Assembly (NCBI RefSeq): GCF_016756495.1
Contig: NZ_AP023243.1
Span: forward strand, 4,034,501-4,098,500
Source of the DNA: Mesorhizobium sp. 113-3-3
Lineage (GTDB): Bacteria; Pseudomonadota; Alphaproteobacteria; Rhizobiales; Rhizobiaceae
Length of the DNA stretch: 64,000 bases
Reading direction: 5' to 3'
The translations under genes were made by a program, and so were the position numbers. Positions 29,665 to 39,468 of the stretch are shown here, in pieces (position 1 is the first letter of the stretch; the number at the start of each line of letters is the position of its first letter). Under the pieces are notes generated by a model, which saw only the letters and a list, made by a program, of their open reading frames with translations, ran no database searches and was not told the DNA's origin.

Positions 29665-30023
29665 TGCGCTATATCTTCGCATTGTGGGCGGCCCCGATGG
29701 CGCTGTTCTGGGGCTGGTTCTACCTCTCCCTCAACGACATGAACTTCGGCTATGTCATGCTGACCCGGCAACTGCACGATTTCGTGTTCCAGCTTTATGG
29801 CCAGATGCTCGGCATCGATCCGGCCATCATCCCGGGGATGGTGGCAAAGGCCTGTATCCTCGACGGGTTTCTGCTGATGGCGATATGGGCGTTTCGCCGC
29901 CGCCGCGAAATTCTGGACTGGGTCAGGCGGCGTCGGTCGGGTCCGGTTCCGCACGATCGCCCAATTCCGTTCGATCGCTTGAATCGAGCGACCGAAGCCG
30001 GTCCAACACTCCCTGCAGAATAA
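29664..30023 (+). CDS. small membrane protein (DUF6105-like)
   Basis: A 119-residue protein with an N-terminal membrane segment ([18 protein letters not shown]), a second at about residues 62-78 ([10 protein letters not shown]) and an Arg-rich cytoplasmic tail. It resembles small rhizobial proteins grouped as DUF6105, with moderate confidence. Its last 101 bases overlap the 3' end of ruvX on the opposite strand. Confidence 0.6.
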   Translation: MRYIFALWAAPMALFWGWFYLSLNDMNFGYVMLTRQLHDFVFQLYGQMLGIDPAIIPGMVAKACILDGFLLMAIWAFRRRREILDWVRRRRSGPVPHDRPIPFDRLNRATEAGPTLPAE

Positions 30024-30447
30024 AGGCCGCGGCCGCCGAATCGATCTTGCCGGCGCGTTTGGCGCGCGAGAAATCCATTTCGATCAGCGTCCTTTCGGCC
30101 GCCACCGTCGACAGCCGTTCATCCCAGAACACGAAGGGCAGGTCGCTCAGCTGCGCCATGTTGCGCACGAAGGCGCGCGATTTCTGCGCGCGCGGACCTT
30201 CCGACCCATCCATGTTGATCGGCAGCCCGATCGCCACCGCGCCGACATTCTCCTTCTTCAGCAAGGCCAGAAGCACAGCGGCATCGAGCGAGAATTTCTT
30301 TCGCATGATGACCGGGCGCGGATGAGCGAAGGAGAATCCCCGGTCGGAAACCGCGACGCCGATCGTCTTGTCGCCGAGATCGAGCCCCGCCAGCGTCCTG
30401 CCGTCGGCGAGCCATGCAGGCAATTGCTCAATCGTGATGATAGCCAA
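29923..30447 (-). CDS. ruvX: putative pre-16S rRNA nuclease / Holliday junction resolvase RuvX (YqgF)
   Basis: A 174-residue RNase H-fold nuclease. Core motifs are [17 protein letters not shown] (residues 19-35, catalytic Asp), the central [12 protein letters not shown] (near residue 108) and the final Asp in [13 protein letters not shown]. The family matures 16S rRNA in E. coli and is also annotated as a Holliday junction resolvase. The C-terminal ~30 residues extend past the usual end and overlap the convergent membrane-protein gene. Confidence 0.9.
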   Translation of the reverse strand: MAIITIEQLPAWLADGRTLAGLDLGDKTIGVAVSDRGFSFAHPRPVIMRKKFSLDAAVLLALLKKENVGAVAIGLPINMDGSEGPRAQKSRAFVRNMAQLSDLPFVFWDERLSTVAAERTLIEMDFSRAKRAGKIDSAAAAFILQGVLDRLRSLDSSDRTELGDRAEPDPTDAA

Positions 30448-30572
30448 CGGTTTTCCTTCGTCTTTTTCAGCAGCATGCGTCCTTCCGGATGCGCGGCGGA
30501 CACTATACCCTTTGATCTCGGGGTCATCGGCGTTCTATCCTCTGGCCCGGCAAAAATCGAGGAATGCATTTC

Positions 30573-31280
30573 ATGAAACTGACCTGGTACGGCCATTCGG
30601 CCTTCCGTATCGAAACCGGCGACGCAAAGATCCTCATCGACCCCTATCTGATCGGCAACCCGTCGTGGACGGGCGGCTGGGAGGGGCCGGCCGAAGGGAT
30701 CACGCATGTTCTGCTGACGCATGGGCACAACGACCATATAAGCGGCGCGCTGGAAGTGCTCGGCAAGAGCAGTGCCCAGCTGGTCGCCAATTTCGAGATC
30801 TGCATGTACCTGGTCGGCAAGGGCGCCGACGGCAGCAGGATCAATCCCGGCAATATCGGCGGCACGGTCGATTGCGGTGGCTTCACCACCACGTTCGTCC
30901 AGGCGCTGCACTCCTCCTCGTTTGGCGAAGACGGCGGCAAGAACGTCTATCTCGGCAATCCCGGCGGGCTGGTGCTGCATTTCCCGGAAGACCCGACACT
31001 CTACCACATGGGCGATACCGACATCTTTTCCGACATGGCGCTGATCAACGAATTGCATGAGCCGAAGATCGGCATCGTGCCGATCGGCGACCGCTTCACC
31101 ATGGGCGGCGCGGTGGCCGCACTTGCCTGCCGGCGCTTCTTCAAGTTCGACACCGTCGTCCCTTGCCACTTCGGCACGTTTCCGATGATCGATCCGACGC
31201 CTGAGAAATTCGAGGCCGGCCTGGAAGGGTCCGGTGTGAAGGTCGCGTTGCCGAAAATCGGTGAAACGATTACGATCTAG
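30573..31280 (+). CDS. metal-dependent hydrolase, UPF0173 (metallo-beta-lactamase fold)
   Basis: A 235-residue MBL-fold hydrolase opening with MKLTWYGHSAFRIE. Metal ligands are H50-x-H52-x-D54-H55 in THGHNDH, a further His in LHSSS near residue 112, and D in YHMGDTD near residue 150. The substrate is unknown; the family is widely conserved. The start at 30573 gives the canonical N-terminus rather than 30564. Confidence 0.88.
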   Translation: MKLTWYGHSAFRIETGDAKILIDPYLIGNPSWTGGWEGPAEGITHVLLTHGHNDHISGALEVLGKSSAQLVANFEICMYLVGKGADGSRINPGNIGGTVDCGGFTTTFVQALHSSSFGEDGGKNVYLGNPGGLVLHFPEDPTLYHMGDTDIFSDMALINELHEPKIGIVPIGDRFTMGGAVAALACRRFFKFDTVVPCHFGTFPMIDPTPEKFEAGLEGSGVKVALPKIGETITI

Positions 31281-31304
31281 AAACAGCCAAAGCGGAACAA
31301 ATCC

Positions 31305-31721
31305 ATGGCGTTGGGGCGATCTCTTTGCGTGTCGATGTTTGTCGCGGCGTCGCCCGCGCTCGCCGCGGATGATTTTATTGAAGGCGTCTACCTTCAATCC
31401 GAGGAGCTTTGTGCGCAGGCCAAAAAGGATACGCTGCAGACGCTGATTGACGCCGGCAACATCGTGTTGTCGGCGCATGGGCTGCAAGGCGTCGAATACA
31501 ATTGTGAGTTCGTGCAGATCAGCAAGGCGACGGCTTCGCCAAGCTGGGCGGTGACGGCCATCTGCCAGGAGCCGGGCTACGTCTTTCCCGATGTTCTGTC
31601 GGTGACGCGGATCAGCCCGACGCAGCTCGATCTCGTCTCGGTCCGGCCGATCGACGACGAAAGCGAGGCGAGCGGCAACAGCGGCAGCTATTATCTGTGC
31701 GACGGCGTTGCCCTGCCATGA
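31305..31721 (+). CDS. hypothetical exported protein
   Basis: A 138-residue protein with a probable signal peptide (about residues 1-20, cleavage after ALA). It has four cysteines in the mature part (CAQ, NCEF, CQEPG, CDG), suggesting two disulfides in the periplasm. No family recognised. It follows the UPF0173 gene by 24 bases and is probably co-transcribed. Confidence 0.65.
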   Translation: MALGRSLCVSMFVAASPALAADDFIEGVYLQSEELCAQAKKDTLQTLIDAGNIVLSAHGLQGVEYNCEFVQISKATASPSWAVTAICQEPGYVFPDVLSVTRISPTQLDLVSVRPIDDESEASGNSGSYYLCDGVALP

Positions 31722-31818
31722 CGATCGTGCAAAGCGTCAGGTCGAAGAGGCGATTGTTCGAGTTGCCAAACCCGCTTCGCCGCCCCAAGGTCAGCGCGGC
31801 AGCCTACTTCGATGCCTG

Positions 31819-31847
31819 TTGCGCTGCACGCGCGGCGCCGCTATAGC
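31819..31847 (+). promoter_or_regulatory. sigma-70 promoter of gatC
   Basis: TTGCGC (31819-31824) and TATAGC (31842-31847) with a 17-base spacer, 28 bases before the gatC ATG. The same -10 hexamer and spacing occur at pyrB. Confidence 0.5.
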
Positions 31848-31875
31848 CCGGACAGGTTTTCCCGAGGCAAAATCC

Positions 31876-32163
31876 ATGTCCGTTGATCTTCAGACTGTGA
31901 AGCGCGTCGCGCGTCTCGCCCGCATTGCGGTGAGCGCGGAAGATGCTGAACGCATGACCGGCGAACTGAACGCCATACTGGGCTTCGTCGAGCAATTGAA
32001 CGAGGTCGATGTCTCCGGCGTCGAGCCGATGACCTCGGTGGCGCCGATGGAGATGAAGAAGCGCAGGGATGTCGTCACCGACGGCAACAAGGCGGCCGAC
32101 ATCGTCGCCAATGCGCCAGCGACCGAAGAGAATTTCTTCCTCGTGCCGAAGGTCGTGGAGTAG
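31876..32163 (+). CDS. gatC: Asp/Glu-tRNA(Asn/Gln) amidotransferase subunit C
   Basis: A 95-residue subunit that stabilises GatA in the GatCAB complex, which amidates misacylated Glu-tRNA(Gln) and Asp-tRNA(Asn). It shows the family pattern [36 protein letters not shown] and the C-terminal [10 protein letters not shown]. Length is typical. The start at 31876 is family-like. It is followed by a GNAT gene, then gatA. Confidence 0.95.
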   Translation: MSVDLQTVKRVARLARIAVSAEDAERMTGELNAILGFVEQLNEVDVSGVEPMTSVAPMEMKKRRDVVTDGNKAADIVANAPATEENFFLVPKVVE

Positions 32164-32170
32164 GGCGCCG

Positions 32171-32626
32171 ATGGCAATCGAGATCGCCATCGAGACTCCG
32201 TTGCAGGATGATGTACGCGGCCTGGTCGCGGAGCTCAACGAGACCTTACTCGAATTGACGCCGCCGGAGCACTGCTATCATCTGACTGTCGAGCAGATGG
32301 CCGGCCAGGACACGACCGTTTTCATCGCCCGCGACAACGGCATGGCCATCGGTTGTGGCGCGCTGAAGCGCCATGGCGACGCTATCGGCGAGGTCAAGCG
32401 CATGTATACGCGGCCTTCGCATCGCGGCCAGAAAATCGGCGCGAGGATTGTGGAGCGCGTCGAGGCGCTGGCGAGGCAGGAAGGGCTGAAGCGGCTGGTG
32501 CTGGAGACGGGCGACCGCCATCCCGCCGCCTGGACCGTCTACGAACGTGCCGGGTTTTCGCGCTGTGGCCCGGTGCTGGATTATCCCGATTCCAAGTGGT
32601 CGGTGTTTTACGAAAAGAGCCTTTGA
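32171..32626 (+). CDS. GNAT family N-acetyltransferase
   Basis: A 151-residue acetyl-CoA-dependent acyltransferase. The acetyl-CoA pyrophosphate loop is [17 protein letters not shown] (near residue 80), after beta-4 GEVKRMYT, and the C-terminal strand is [16 protein letters not shown]. It lies seven bases after gatC and overlaps gatA by one base, so it is embedded in the amidotransferase operon. The substrate is unknown. Confidence 0.85.
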   Translation: MAIEIAIETPLQDDVRGLVAELNETLLELTPPEHCYHLTVEQMAGQDTTVFIARDNGMAIGCGALKRHGDAIGEVKRMYTRPSHRGQKIGARIVERVEALARQEGLKRLVLETGDRHPAAWTVYERAGFSRCGPVLDYPDSKWSVFYEKSL

Positions 32627-34191
32627 TGAGCGACCTGACCAGACTGACGATTTCGCAGGCCCGCGCCAAGCTGCGCGGCAAGGAGATCACCGCGACCGAG
32701 ATCACCGAGGCTTATCTCTCGGCGATCGATCGCGCCAATCCGGCGCTCAATGCTTATGTCGCGGTGACTGGCGACAAGGCACGCGACATGGCCAAGGCGT
32801 CCGACGCCAGGCTGGTCAAGGGCGAGGGCGGTGCGCTGGAAGGTATTCCGCTGGGGATCAAGGACCTGTTCGGCACCGAAGGCGTCCATACCCAGGCCTG
32901 CAGCCACGTGCTCGACGGCTTCAAGCCACGCTACGAATCGACCGTCACCGCCAATTTGTGGGCGGATGGCGCCGTCATGCTGGGCAAGCTCAACATGGAT
33001 GAGTTCGCCATGGGCTCCTCCAACGAGACGTCCTATTACGGCCCGGTCATCAACCCGTGGCGCCGTTCGCGTATCGACACGGTGGTGATGCCGACGACGC
33101 ATCAGGGCGACGGCGGCTTCGTGTCGGCCGGCGGCACGAAAACCCAGCGCAGCCTGGACAATGCGCAATTGGTGCCGGGCGGTTCTTCCGGCGGCTCGGC
33201 AACTGCCGTTTCGGCCTTCTTGTGCGCCGGCGCGACAGCCACCGACACCGGCGGCTCGATCCGCCAGCCGGCCGCTTTCACCGGCACGGTCGGCATCAAG
33301 CCGACCTATGGCCGTTGCTCGCGCTGGGGCATCGTCGCCTTCGCCTCGTCGCTCGACCAGGCCGGCCCGATTGCGCGCGACGTGCGCGACGCCGCGATCC
33401 TTCTGAAGTCGATGGCCTCGGTCGATCCGAAGGACACCACTTCCGTCGACCGGCCGGTGCCGGACTATGAGGCGGCGATCGGCAAGCCGATCAAGGGCAT
33501 GAAGGTCGGCATTCCCAAGGAATACCGCGTCGACGGCATGCCGGCGGAGATCGAGGCGCTGTGGCAGAAGGGCATTGCCTGGCTCAGGGATGCCGGTGCT
33601 GAGATCGTCGACATTTCCCTGCCGCATACGAAGTACGCGCTGCCGGCCTACTACATCGTGGCGCCCGCCGAGGCTTCGTCCAACCTGGCGCGCTATGACG
33701 GCGTCCGCTACGGCCTGCGCGTGCCGGGCAAGGACATCGTCGAGATGTATGAGAAGACCCGCGCCGCCGGTTTCGGCCGCGAGGTCAAGCGCCGCATCAT
33801 GATCGGCACCTATGTGCTGTCGGCTGGCTATTACGACGCCTATTATCTGCAGGCGCAGAAGGTGCGCAATCTGATCAAGCGCGACTTCGAGAATGTCTTT
33901 GCCGCCGGCGTCGACGTCATCCTGACCCCGGCCACGCCGTCCGCCGCCTTCGGCATCGCCGACGAGGACATGGCCGCCGATCCGGTGAAGATGTACCTCA
34001 ACGACATTTTCACGGTCACCGTGAACATGGCCGGCCTGCCGGGCATCGCCGTGCCCGCCGGGCTCGACCCCAAGGGTCTGCCGCTCGGCCTGCAACTCAT
34101 CGGCCGGCCGTTCGAGGAAGAAACGCTGTTCCAGACCGCCGCCATCATCGAGCAGGCGGCCGGCACATTTCAGCCTGAGAAGTGGTGGTAA
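32626..34191 (+). CDS. gatA: Asp/Glu-tRNA(Asn/Gln) amidotransferase subunit A
   Basis: Amidase subunit generating ammonia from glutamine. The Ser-cis-Ser-Lys triad is intact: Lys79 in GIKDLF, Ser187/188 in GGSSGGS, Ser211 in [11 protein letters not shown]. The 521 residues exceed the ~485 of well-studied GatA. An insertion of about 33 residues lies between NPWRR and QLVPGGSS (about residues 147-180). It is coupled to the GNAT gene by a one-base overlap. gatB is not in the window. Confidence 0.94.
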   Translation: MSDLTRLTISQARAKLRGKEITATEITEAYLSAIDRANPALNAYVAVTGDKARDMAKASDARLVKGEGGALEGIPLGIKDLFGTEGVHTQACSHVLDGFKPRYESTVTANLWADGAVMLGKLNMDEFAMGSSNETSYYGPVINPWRRSRIDTVVMPTTHQGDGGFVSAGGTKTQRSLDNAQLVPGGSSGGSATAVSAFLCAGATATDTGGSIRQPAAFTGTVGIKPTYGRCSRWGIVAFASSLDQAGPIARDVRDAAILLKSMASVDPKDTTSVDRPVPDYEAAIGKPIKGMKVGIPKEYRVDGMPAEIEALWQKGIAWLRDAGAEIVDISLPHTKYALPAYYIVAPAEASSNLARYDGVRYGLRVPGKDIVEMYEKTRAAGFGREVKRRIMIGTYVLSAGYYDAYYLQAQKVRNLIKRDFENVFAAGVDVILTPATPSAAFGIADEDMAADPVKMYLNDIFTVTVNMAGLPGIAVPAGLDPKGLPLGLQLIGRPFEEETLFQTAAIIEQAAGTFQPEKWW

Positions 34192-34219
34192 GGGTATCGA
34201 TCATCTGAAGGGGTGAGCG

Positions 34220-35017
34220 ATGTTCTACCTTCTTTCCAAGATATTCTGGTTCTTCATCCAGCCGCTCAACCTGACGATCTTCCTGGTCCTGGCCGGGCTG
34301 GTCGCCGGGATGATCGGCCGGCGGCGGCTGGCCGTCACCGGCAGTGTGCTGGCGTTCCTGATTCTGGCGCTTTCGACCTGGACGTCGCTTGGCGCGATGA
34401 TGCTCAACCCGCTGGAACAGCGCTTTCCACGGCCGCCGCTGCCGCAAAAGGTCGACGGCATCGTCGCGCTCGGCGGCGGCTTCGAGGGCGCCATCAACTT
34501 TGCGCGTGGCGGCTATGAATTGAGCAGCAGCGGCGACCGCATGGTCGAGACCGCAATCCTCGCCCGGCGCTTCCCGCAGGCCAAGGTTGTTGTATCCGGC
34601 GGGAACGGATCGTTTTTCATCGACGGCGAGGGAGACGCCGATACCGCGTCCCGCCTGCTCGTTCCGCTGGGTGTATCGGCCGATCGCCTTGTCCTCGAGG
34701 ACAAGTCCCGCAACACCTATGAAAATGCCGTCTTCAGCCGCAAACTTGTCGAGCCGAAGCCGGGCGAGACCTGGTTGCTGGTGACCTCCGCCTTCCACAT
34801 GCCCCGCGCCAAGGCGCTGTTCGACAAGGCTGGTTTTCCGACCGTTCCATGGCCTGTGGACTATCACACCTCCGGCAAGGAGGGTGTCGGACTGTTTCGC
34901 GACAATGCGATCGATTCCGTGCAGAACACCACCATCGCGCTCCGCGAATGGATCGGGCTTTTCGCCTATTGGCTTTCCGGACGCATTGATCAGCCGTTTC
35001 CGGCGCCTGGCGGCTGA
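34220..35017 (+). CDS. YdcF family protein (DUF218)
   Basis: A 265-residue inner-membrane protein of the SanA/ElyC/YdcF group. Two N-terminal membrane helices (about residues 5-28 and 36-58) precede the DUF218 domain with IVALGGGF, VVVSGGNG, ENAVFSRKL and LVTSAFHMPRA. Relatives act in envelope barrier and undecaprenyl-lipid homeostasis. Its 3' end overlaps the convergent DUF599 gene by 28 bases. Confidence 0.85.
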   Translation: MFYLLSKIFWFFIQPLNLTIFLVLAGLVAGMIGRRRLAVTGSVLAFLILALSTWTSLGAMMLNPLEQRFPRPPLPQKVDGIVALGGGFEGAINFARGGYELSSSGDRMVETAILARRFPQAKVVVSGGNGSFFIDGEGDADTASRLLVPLGVSADRLVLEDKSRNTYENAVFSRKLVEPKPGETWLLVTSAFHMPRAKALFDKAGFPTVPWPVDYHTSGKEGVGLFRDNAIDSVQNTTIALREWIGLFAYWLSGRIDQPFPAPGG

Positions 35018-35709
35018 CCGATGACGGCGCGTCGCGCCGCCGAGAAGAACTGGCGCCGCACCAGCACGGCCAGCAGCAGAAGCGTCGACAGCACGAACAC
35101 CACGGGGTCGACGAACCAGCCGAGATAGCCGATCGAAAAGAACACGCCGCGCAGGCCGGAGTTGAAATGCTTGCCGGCCAGCATGTTCATCTGTGCCGCG
35201 CGCCAGACGGCGGTTTCCGTGACCGGATTTCTCGAGGCTTCGCCATGCGGGATCGGCACCGCGCCGATCAGGATCGAGCAATAGTTGAACAGCCGGTAGG
35301 CCCAGCCGAATTTGAAGAAGGAAAAGGCCAGGATCAGCACCAGCCCCAGCACCTTGATCTGAAAGGCCGGGCGCGACGGTGCTCCGCCGAGCGGCAGGTT
35401 GCTCAGCACTTCGAGCACCCGGTCGGACGCGCCGAGCAGTGCAAAGCAGCCGCCGAGCGCGATCAGCGAGCTCGAGGCAAAGAAGGCGGTTCCTTGTTGC
35501 AGGCCGCTCATGATGGCGGTGTCGACGATGCGGATTTCGCGCTCGGCCATGGTGCGCATCCAGGCTTCGCGCTGCGCATTCATCGCCGTCGTGAGCGACA
35601 TGCGGCTGACCAGCTTGCCGTCGGAGGCGAGCGTATGCAGCAGCCACGCGATCAGGAAGAAGGCCAGCGCCCCGAAATCAGCCATCGAAAGATAGAAGGA
35701 ATCGCCCAT
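34990..35709 (-). CDS. DUF599 family membrane protein
   Basis: A 239-residue integral membrane protein with about four hydrophobic segments. The N-terminus (MADFGALAFFLIAWLLHT after a short lead) and the RNPVTETAVWRAAQMNMLAGKHFN region in the second half match DUF599. Function unknown. It converges with ydcF. Confidence 0.8.
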   Translation of the reverse strand: MGDSFYLSMADFGALAFFLIAWLLHTLASDGKLVSRMSLTTAMNAQREAWMRTMAEREIRIVDTAIMSGLQQGTAFFASSSLIALGGCFALLGASDRVLEVLSNLPLGGAPSRPAFQIKVLGLVLILAFSFFKFGWAYRLFNYCSILIGAVPIPHGEASRNPVTETAVWRAAQMNMLAGKHFNSGLRGVFFSIGYLGWFVDPVVFVLSTLLLLAVLVRRQFFSAARRAVIGQPPGAGNG

Positions 35710-35876
35710 GGGCTGAATTTATCACATCCAGCGCAATCGCTTCGATGCGGGCTCACGACAACAATGTCGCTGCCTGAGCAAACAAGGTCGGCAGGTGCTG
35801 CGCCGCGATCCTCAAAAGAGCGGAAACATCCGGGGAATTCCTATATGTAATCCTCGACGTGACTCCAGGAGACAGC

Positions 35877-37280
35877 GTGTTCCTTTCGGTTTTCGACCTG
35901 TTCAAGATCGGCATCGGCCCTTCGAGCTCGCACACGATGGGGCCGATGACGGCCGCGCGGCGGTTTCTCGACGAGGTCGCGGGCGACGACTGGCCGCGGC
36001 CCACCGGGGCCAAGGTTGCCCGCATCGGCGCCAGCCTGCATGGCTCGCTCGCCTATACCGGCATCGGCCATGGCAGCGACCGCGCCGTCATCCTCGGCCT
36101 TGCCGGCCAGACGCCGCAAACGGTCGATCCCGATCAGGCCGACGGCATCATCAGCCGCATCACCGCCGACAGGCTGATTTCACCGCCCGGTCACCCGTCC
36201 TACCAATTCGACCCGGCCACGGATCTGGTGCTCGACCGCAAGACGCCGCTCACCGGGCACGCCAACGGCATGGCGTTCCATGCCTACGATGCCGGCGGCC
36301 GTCTGCTGCTCAAGCGCATCTACTATTCGATCGGCGGCGGCTTCGTGGTCTCGGAGGAAGAGCTCCAGCGGATGAAGGCCAAGGGCTCGGTGACGACAGA
36401 AGGCAAGAAAGTGCCTTATCCCTTCAGGAATGCCGTCGAGATGCTGAAGATGGCGGGCAAGAGCGGCCTTTCCATCGCCGAGATGAAGCGCGTCAACGAG
36501 GAAACGCAGATGTCGCGCGACGAGCTCGACACCGGTCTCGACGCCATCTGGGGGGCGATGAAGAGCTGCATCGACCGTGGCCTGTCGCAGGACGGCATCA
36601 TGCCGGGCGGGCTGAAGGTGCGGCGCCGTGCTAGGCAGCTGCACGACAAGCTGCAGGAACAGTGGCAACAGAACCGGCCAAACCCGTTGCTCGCAAATGA
36701 CTGGCTGTCGATCTACGCGATGGCGGTCAACGAGGAGAACGCCGCCGGCGGGCGCGTCGTCACCGCGCCGACCAACGGGGCGGCCGGCACGCTGCCGGCG
36801 GTGCTGCGCTACTGGCTGCATTTCCACCCCGAGGCCGACCAGCCGAGCATCCGCGATTTTCTGCTGACGGCCGCTGCTGTCGGCGGCATCATCAAGACCA
36901 ATGCGTCGATCTCGGGCGCCGAAGTCGGCTGCCAGGGCGAGGTGGGATCCGCCTCGGCCATGGCCGCGGCCGGCCTTTGCGCCGTCATGGGCGGCACGCC
37001 CGAACAGGTCGAGAATGCCGCCGAAATCGCGCTCGAACACCATCTCGGCATGACCTGCGATCCCGTAGGCGGGCTGGTGCAAGTGCCGTGCATCGAGCGC
37101 AACGCGCTCGGCGCCGTCAAGGCGGTGACCGCCGCATCGCTGGCGATCAAGGGCGACGGCGTCCACTTCGTGCCGCTCGACGCGGCGATCGAAACCATGC
37201 GCCAGACCGGCCTCGACATGAACGAGAAATACAAGGAAACCAGCCTCGGCGGCCTCGCCGTCAATGTCGTGGAGTGCTGA
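35877..37280 (+). CDS. sdaA: L-serine ammonia-lyase, iron-sulfur type
   Basis: Deaminates L-serine to pyruvate using a [4Fe-4S] cluster. The 467 residues begin [21 protein letters not shown] with a GTG start at 35877 preceded by GGAG; an upstream GTG at 35859 is less likely. The alpha-domain motifs include [33 protein letters not shown] and [16 protein letters not shown], which contain the cluster cysteines. Beta and alpha domains are fused, as usual in proteobacteria. Monocistronic. Confidence 0.94.
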   Translation: MFLSVFDLFKIGIGPSSSHTMGPMTAARRFLDEVAGDDWPRPTGAKVARIGASLHGSLAYTGIGHGSDRAVILGLAGQTPQTVDPDQADGIISRITADRLISPPGHPSYQFDPATDLVLDRKTPLTGHANGMAFHAYDAGGRLLLKRIYYSIGGGFVVSEEELQRMKAKGSVTTEGKKVPYPFRNAVEMLKMAGKSGLSIAEMKRVNEETQMSRDELDTGLDAIWGAMKSCIDRGLSQDGIMPGGLKVRRRARQLHDKLQEQWQQNRPNPLLANDWLSIYAMAVNEENAAGGRVVTAPTNGAAGTLPAVLRYWLHFHPEADQPSIRDFLLTAAAVGGIIKTNASISGAEVGCQGEVGSASAMAAAGLCAVMGGTPEQVENAAEIALEHHLGMTCDPVGGLVQVPCIERNALGAVKAVTAASLAIKGDGVHFVPLDAAIETMRQTGLDMNEKYKETSLGGLAVNVVEC

Positions 37281-37316
37281 GCTCAGGCATTTTTCCATTG
37301 AATTCTTGTGCGTTGA

Positions 37317-37331
37317 TACCATTTTATGGTA
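37317..37331. promoter_or_regulatory. operator-like palindrome upstream of hicAB
   Basis: TACCAT-TTT-ATGGTA is a perfect inverted repeat ending 11 bases before the hicA start. Toxin-antitoxin operons of this kind are usually autorepressed by the antitoxin, and the position suits that. Confidence 0.55.
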
Positions 37332-37341
37332 CTAAATTGGC

Positions 37342-37596
37342 ATGAAGCGGAAGCATCAGGCAACGCTGCTACAGATTTTTGCGCGCCCCGTAAGCGGCAC
37401 AATCCGATGGTCGGAAATTGAAGCCTTGTTTGTGGCCTTGGGCGCCGAGGTAAGCGAGCGCGAAGGATCACGCGTCGGTGTCTTCCTGTTCGGGGAGGTT
37501 CGTGTCTTTCATAGACCACATCCGACGCCGGACACGGATAAAGGTGCGGTGTCGAGCATCAGGAAATGGCTGGAAAGCCATGGAGTGAGACCATGA
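37342..37596 (+). CDS. hicA: HicA family toxin
   Basis: An 84-residue putative mRNA interferase of the HicA dsRBD-like fold: KHQATLLQIF helix, IRWSEIEALFVALGAEV, EGSRVGVFLFG, then the tail SSIRKWLESHGV. In canonical HicA the catalytic His lies in a GSH motif; here the position reads GSR, with His residues further on (VFHRPHP). It overlaps the antitoxin gene by four bases (ATGA). Confidence 0.82.
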   Translation: MKRKHQATLLQIFARPVSGTIRWSEIEALFVALGAEVSEREGSRVGVFLFGEVRVFHRPHPTPDTDKGAVSSIRKWLESHGVRP

Positions 37597-37931
37597 AGAA
37601 TATCATCGAGATCGACGGTCACAAGGCGCTGGTGTCTTTCGATCCGGAGATCGAAATGCTGAGGGGCGAATTTCTGGGGTTGGCCGGGGGCGCAGATTTC
37701 TACGCGAAGGACGTTGAGCAACTCCATGTGGAGGGTGCGAAATCCCTCGCGGTTTTCCTTGCCATGTGCCGGGAGAAGAACATCGAGCCTTTCCGTGAAT
37801 TCTCCGGTCGCTTCAATCTGCGGCTTGAACCGAGTGTGCATGAAGCGGCTGCGACAGCGGCGGCGGCTGAGAACAAGAGCCTCAACGAGTGGGTTGCGGA
37901 AGCCATCAAAACGGCTGCGCAGGCCTCGTAA
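37593..37931 (+). CDS. hicB: HicB family antitoxin
   Basis: A 112-residue antitoxin. The N-terminal HicB fold has DGHKALVSFDPEIEMLRGEF and GADFYAKDVEQL; the C-terminal ribbon-helix-helix-like segment is FNLRLEPSVHEAAATAAA...SLNEWVAEAI. It should neutralise HicA and bind the operator. The start at 37593 overlaps the hicA stop; a longer reading from 37566 lies within hicA. Confidence 0.85.
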   Translation: MKNIIEIDGHKALVSFDPEIEMLRGEFLGLAGGADFYAKDVEQLHVEGAKSLAVFLAMCREKNIEPFREFSGRFNLRLEPSVHEAAATAAAAENKSLNEWVAEAIKTAAQAS

Positions 37932-38003
37932 GCTGATCGGCTCTGCCTGTGCAAAACCTTCCGAAGCGTTGAAGGCTTGTCTTGCAGCCGCTAGATTGCT
38001 GCC

Positions 38004-38441
38004 ATGGCTCTCAATCTCCTAAAACTGTGCGTCGGCTGCGACAGCGTCGAGGATCTCGAGGAATGGATCGAGTTCCGTCTCGACGAACGGCGCCGGGCCG
38101 GCGAGCCGACCGAACACTGGCACACCACGCGCATGGTGCCGACGCGCGGCGCCGAGATCACCGATGGCGGTTCGCTCTATTGGGTGATCAAGGGCAGCGT
38201 ACAATGCCGCCAGTTGATCACCGAGATCCGGCCCTTCACCGACGATGAGGGCATTGGCCGCTGTCATTTGGTGCTCGACCCGCAAGTCGTGCGGACCGAC
38301 TGGCAGCCGCGCCGGGCTTTCCAGGGCTGGCGCTATCTAAAGCCGTCCGATGCGCCGGCCGATATCGGCAAGGGCAAGGCCGGGCTGGTCGAGATGCCGC
38401 CGAAACTGCGGCGCGAGCTTGCCGATCTCGGCTTGCTGTAG
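38004..38441 (+). CDS. DUF1489 family protein
   Basis: A 145-residue protein conserved in alphaproteobacteria: LLKLCVGCDSVEDLEEW at the N-terminus, HTTRMVPTR near residue 42, and GSLYWVIKG...RQLITEI in the middle, ending with PPKLRRELADLGLL. Function unknown. It stands alone. The 278 bases after it hold nothing I can recognise. Confidence 0.85.
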   Translation: MALNLLKLCVGCDSVEDLEEWIEFRLDERRRAGEPTEHWHTTRMVPTRGAEITDGGSLYWVIKGSVQCRQLITEIRPFTDDEGIGRCHLVLDPQVVRTDWQPRRAFQGWRYLKPSDAPADIGKGKAGLVEMPPKLRRELADLGLL

Positions 38442-38719
38442 GCCCATCGCGCGGAAAGCGTTGCCCGTTCTGGCGCGGGATTTTTCTGGCCCTCCATCTT
38501 GCTACGCACTGGACTTGCAAGCGGCGCGACAACGCCACATCTTGAACTCCATGCGCACTGAAAAGCTGTCGAAGCCGGCAAGAGCCACAGGTTTGGAAGG
38601 CCATCCCGCGTGGCGGTCCTCTTCCCGTCCAGGCGAAGGCCATCATTCCGGCGCAGAAAAAGTGTTGGATCACATACGCGGCTGTCCAGGCTGACAGGGT
38701 ATCCGCGGGGCGGTGGGAA

Positions 38720-39421
38720 ATGTTAGGCGCAATTATCGGTCTGGTCGCATTGCTGCTTGTGCTGCTCGGCGTGGCCTCGGCCTTCCTGCGCGCCGATCCG
38801 GCGCGGCTGGCGAGCGGCATGAGAACACTGGGACCGATCCTGCTGGCGCTGGTGGGCGCCGCAGTGCTTCTGGTCGGCCGAAGCGGAATCGGCGGCGTCA
38901 TGCTGTTCGTGGCGATCGGCTGGTATGCCGCCACGCGCGCCAACCGGCCCGATGTGAAGCCGGCGCCGGGAAAACGCTCGACGGTGCGGACGGCAGCGCT
39001 CGAAATGGAGCTGGATCACAATACCGGCGGCCTCGAAGGGCTGGTCCTGGCCGGCCGCCATGATGGCAAGATGCTCGGCGCGATGGGCCTTGCGGAGCTG
39101 CAGCATCTCTACCGCGAACTCTCCGCCGACGCGGAGAGCCGCCAGTTGCTAGAGACGTATCTTGACGGCAGATTTCCCGTCTGGCGCAAAAACACTGAGA
39201 CGAACGGTGGCGAAGGGCTGGGTGTTGCGCCAGGTCCGGGCGCCATGACTAAGGAGGAGGCCTACAAGGTCCTTGGTCTTGAAGCGGGGGCCGCCGCGGC
39301 GGATGTCCGCAAGGCGCACCGCCGCCTGATGCAGCGCCTGCACCCCGATATCGGCGGCACGTCTTTCCTGGCGGCGCGAATCAACGAAGCCAAGGACGTC
39401 TTGCTCTCCAATCACAACTAA
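38720..39421 (+). CDS. membrane-anchored J-domain co-chaperone
   Basis: A 233-residue protein with two N-terminal hydrophobic segments (about residues 1-22 and 35-72), a linker, and a C-terminal J domain (about 175-233) starting MTKEEAYKVLGL and containing the HPD triad in RLHPDIGG. The HPD loop stimulates DnaK ATPase, so DnaK should be recruited to the membrane. The layout recalls TIM14/Pam18-like or DjlA-like proteins; partners unknown. Confidence 0.85.
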   Translation: MLGAIIGLVALLLVLLGVASAFLRADPARLASGMRTLGPILLALVGAAVLLVGRSGIGGVMLFVAIGWYAATRANRPDVKPAPGKRSTVRTAALEMELDHNTGGLEGLVLAGRHDGKMLGAMGLAELQHLYRELSADAESRQLLETYLDGRFPVWRKNTETNGGEGLGVAPGPGAMTKEEAYKVLGLEAGAAAADVRKAHRRLMQRLHPDIGGTSFLAARINEAKDVLLSNHN

Positions 39422-39468
39422 GTCTCCTTCGACGCAAAAAATTTCCGGGAGATTGCTTCCACGCCGTC

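Noticed and set aside
37342..37931. HicAB as part of a larger defence island
   Set aside because: Neighbours are serine dehydratase and a DUF1489 gene; no nuclease, helicase, methylase or phage gene is nearby.
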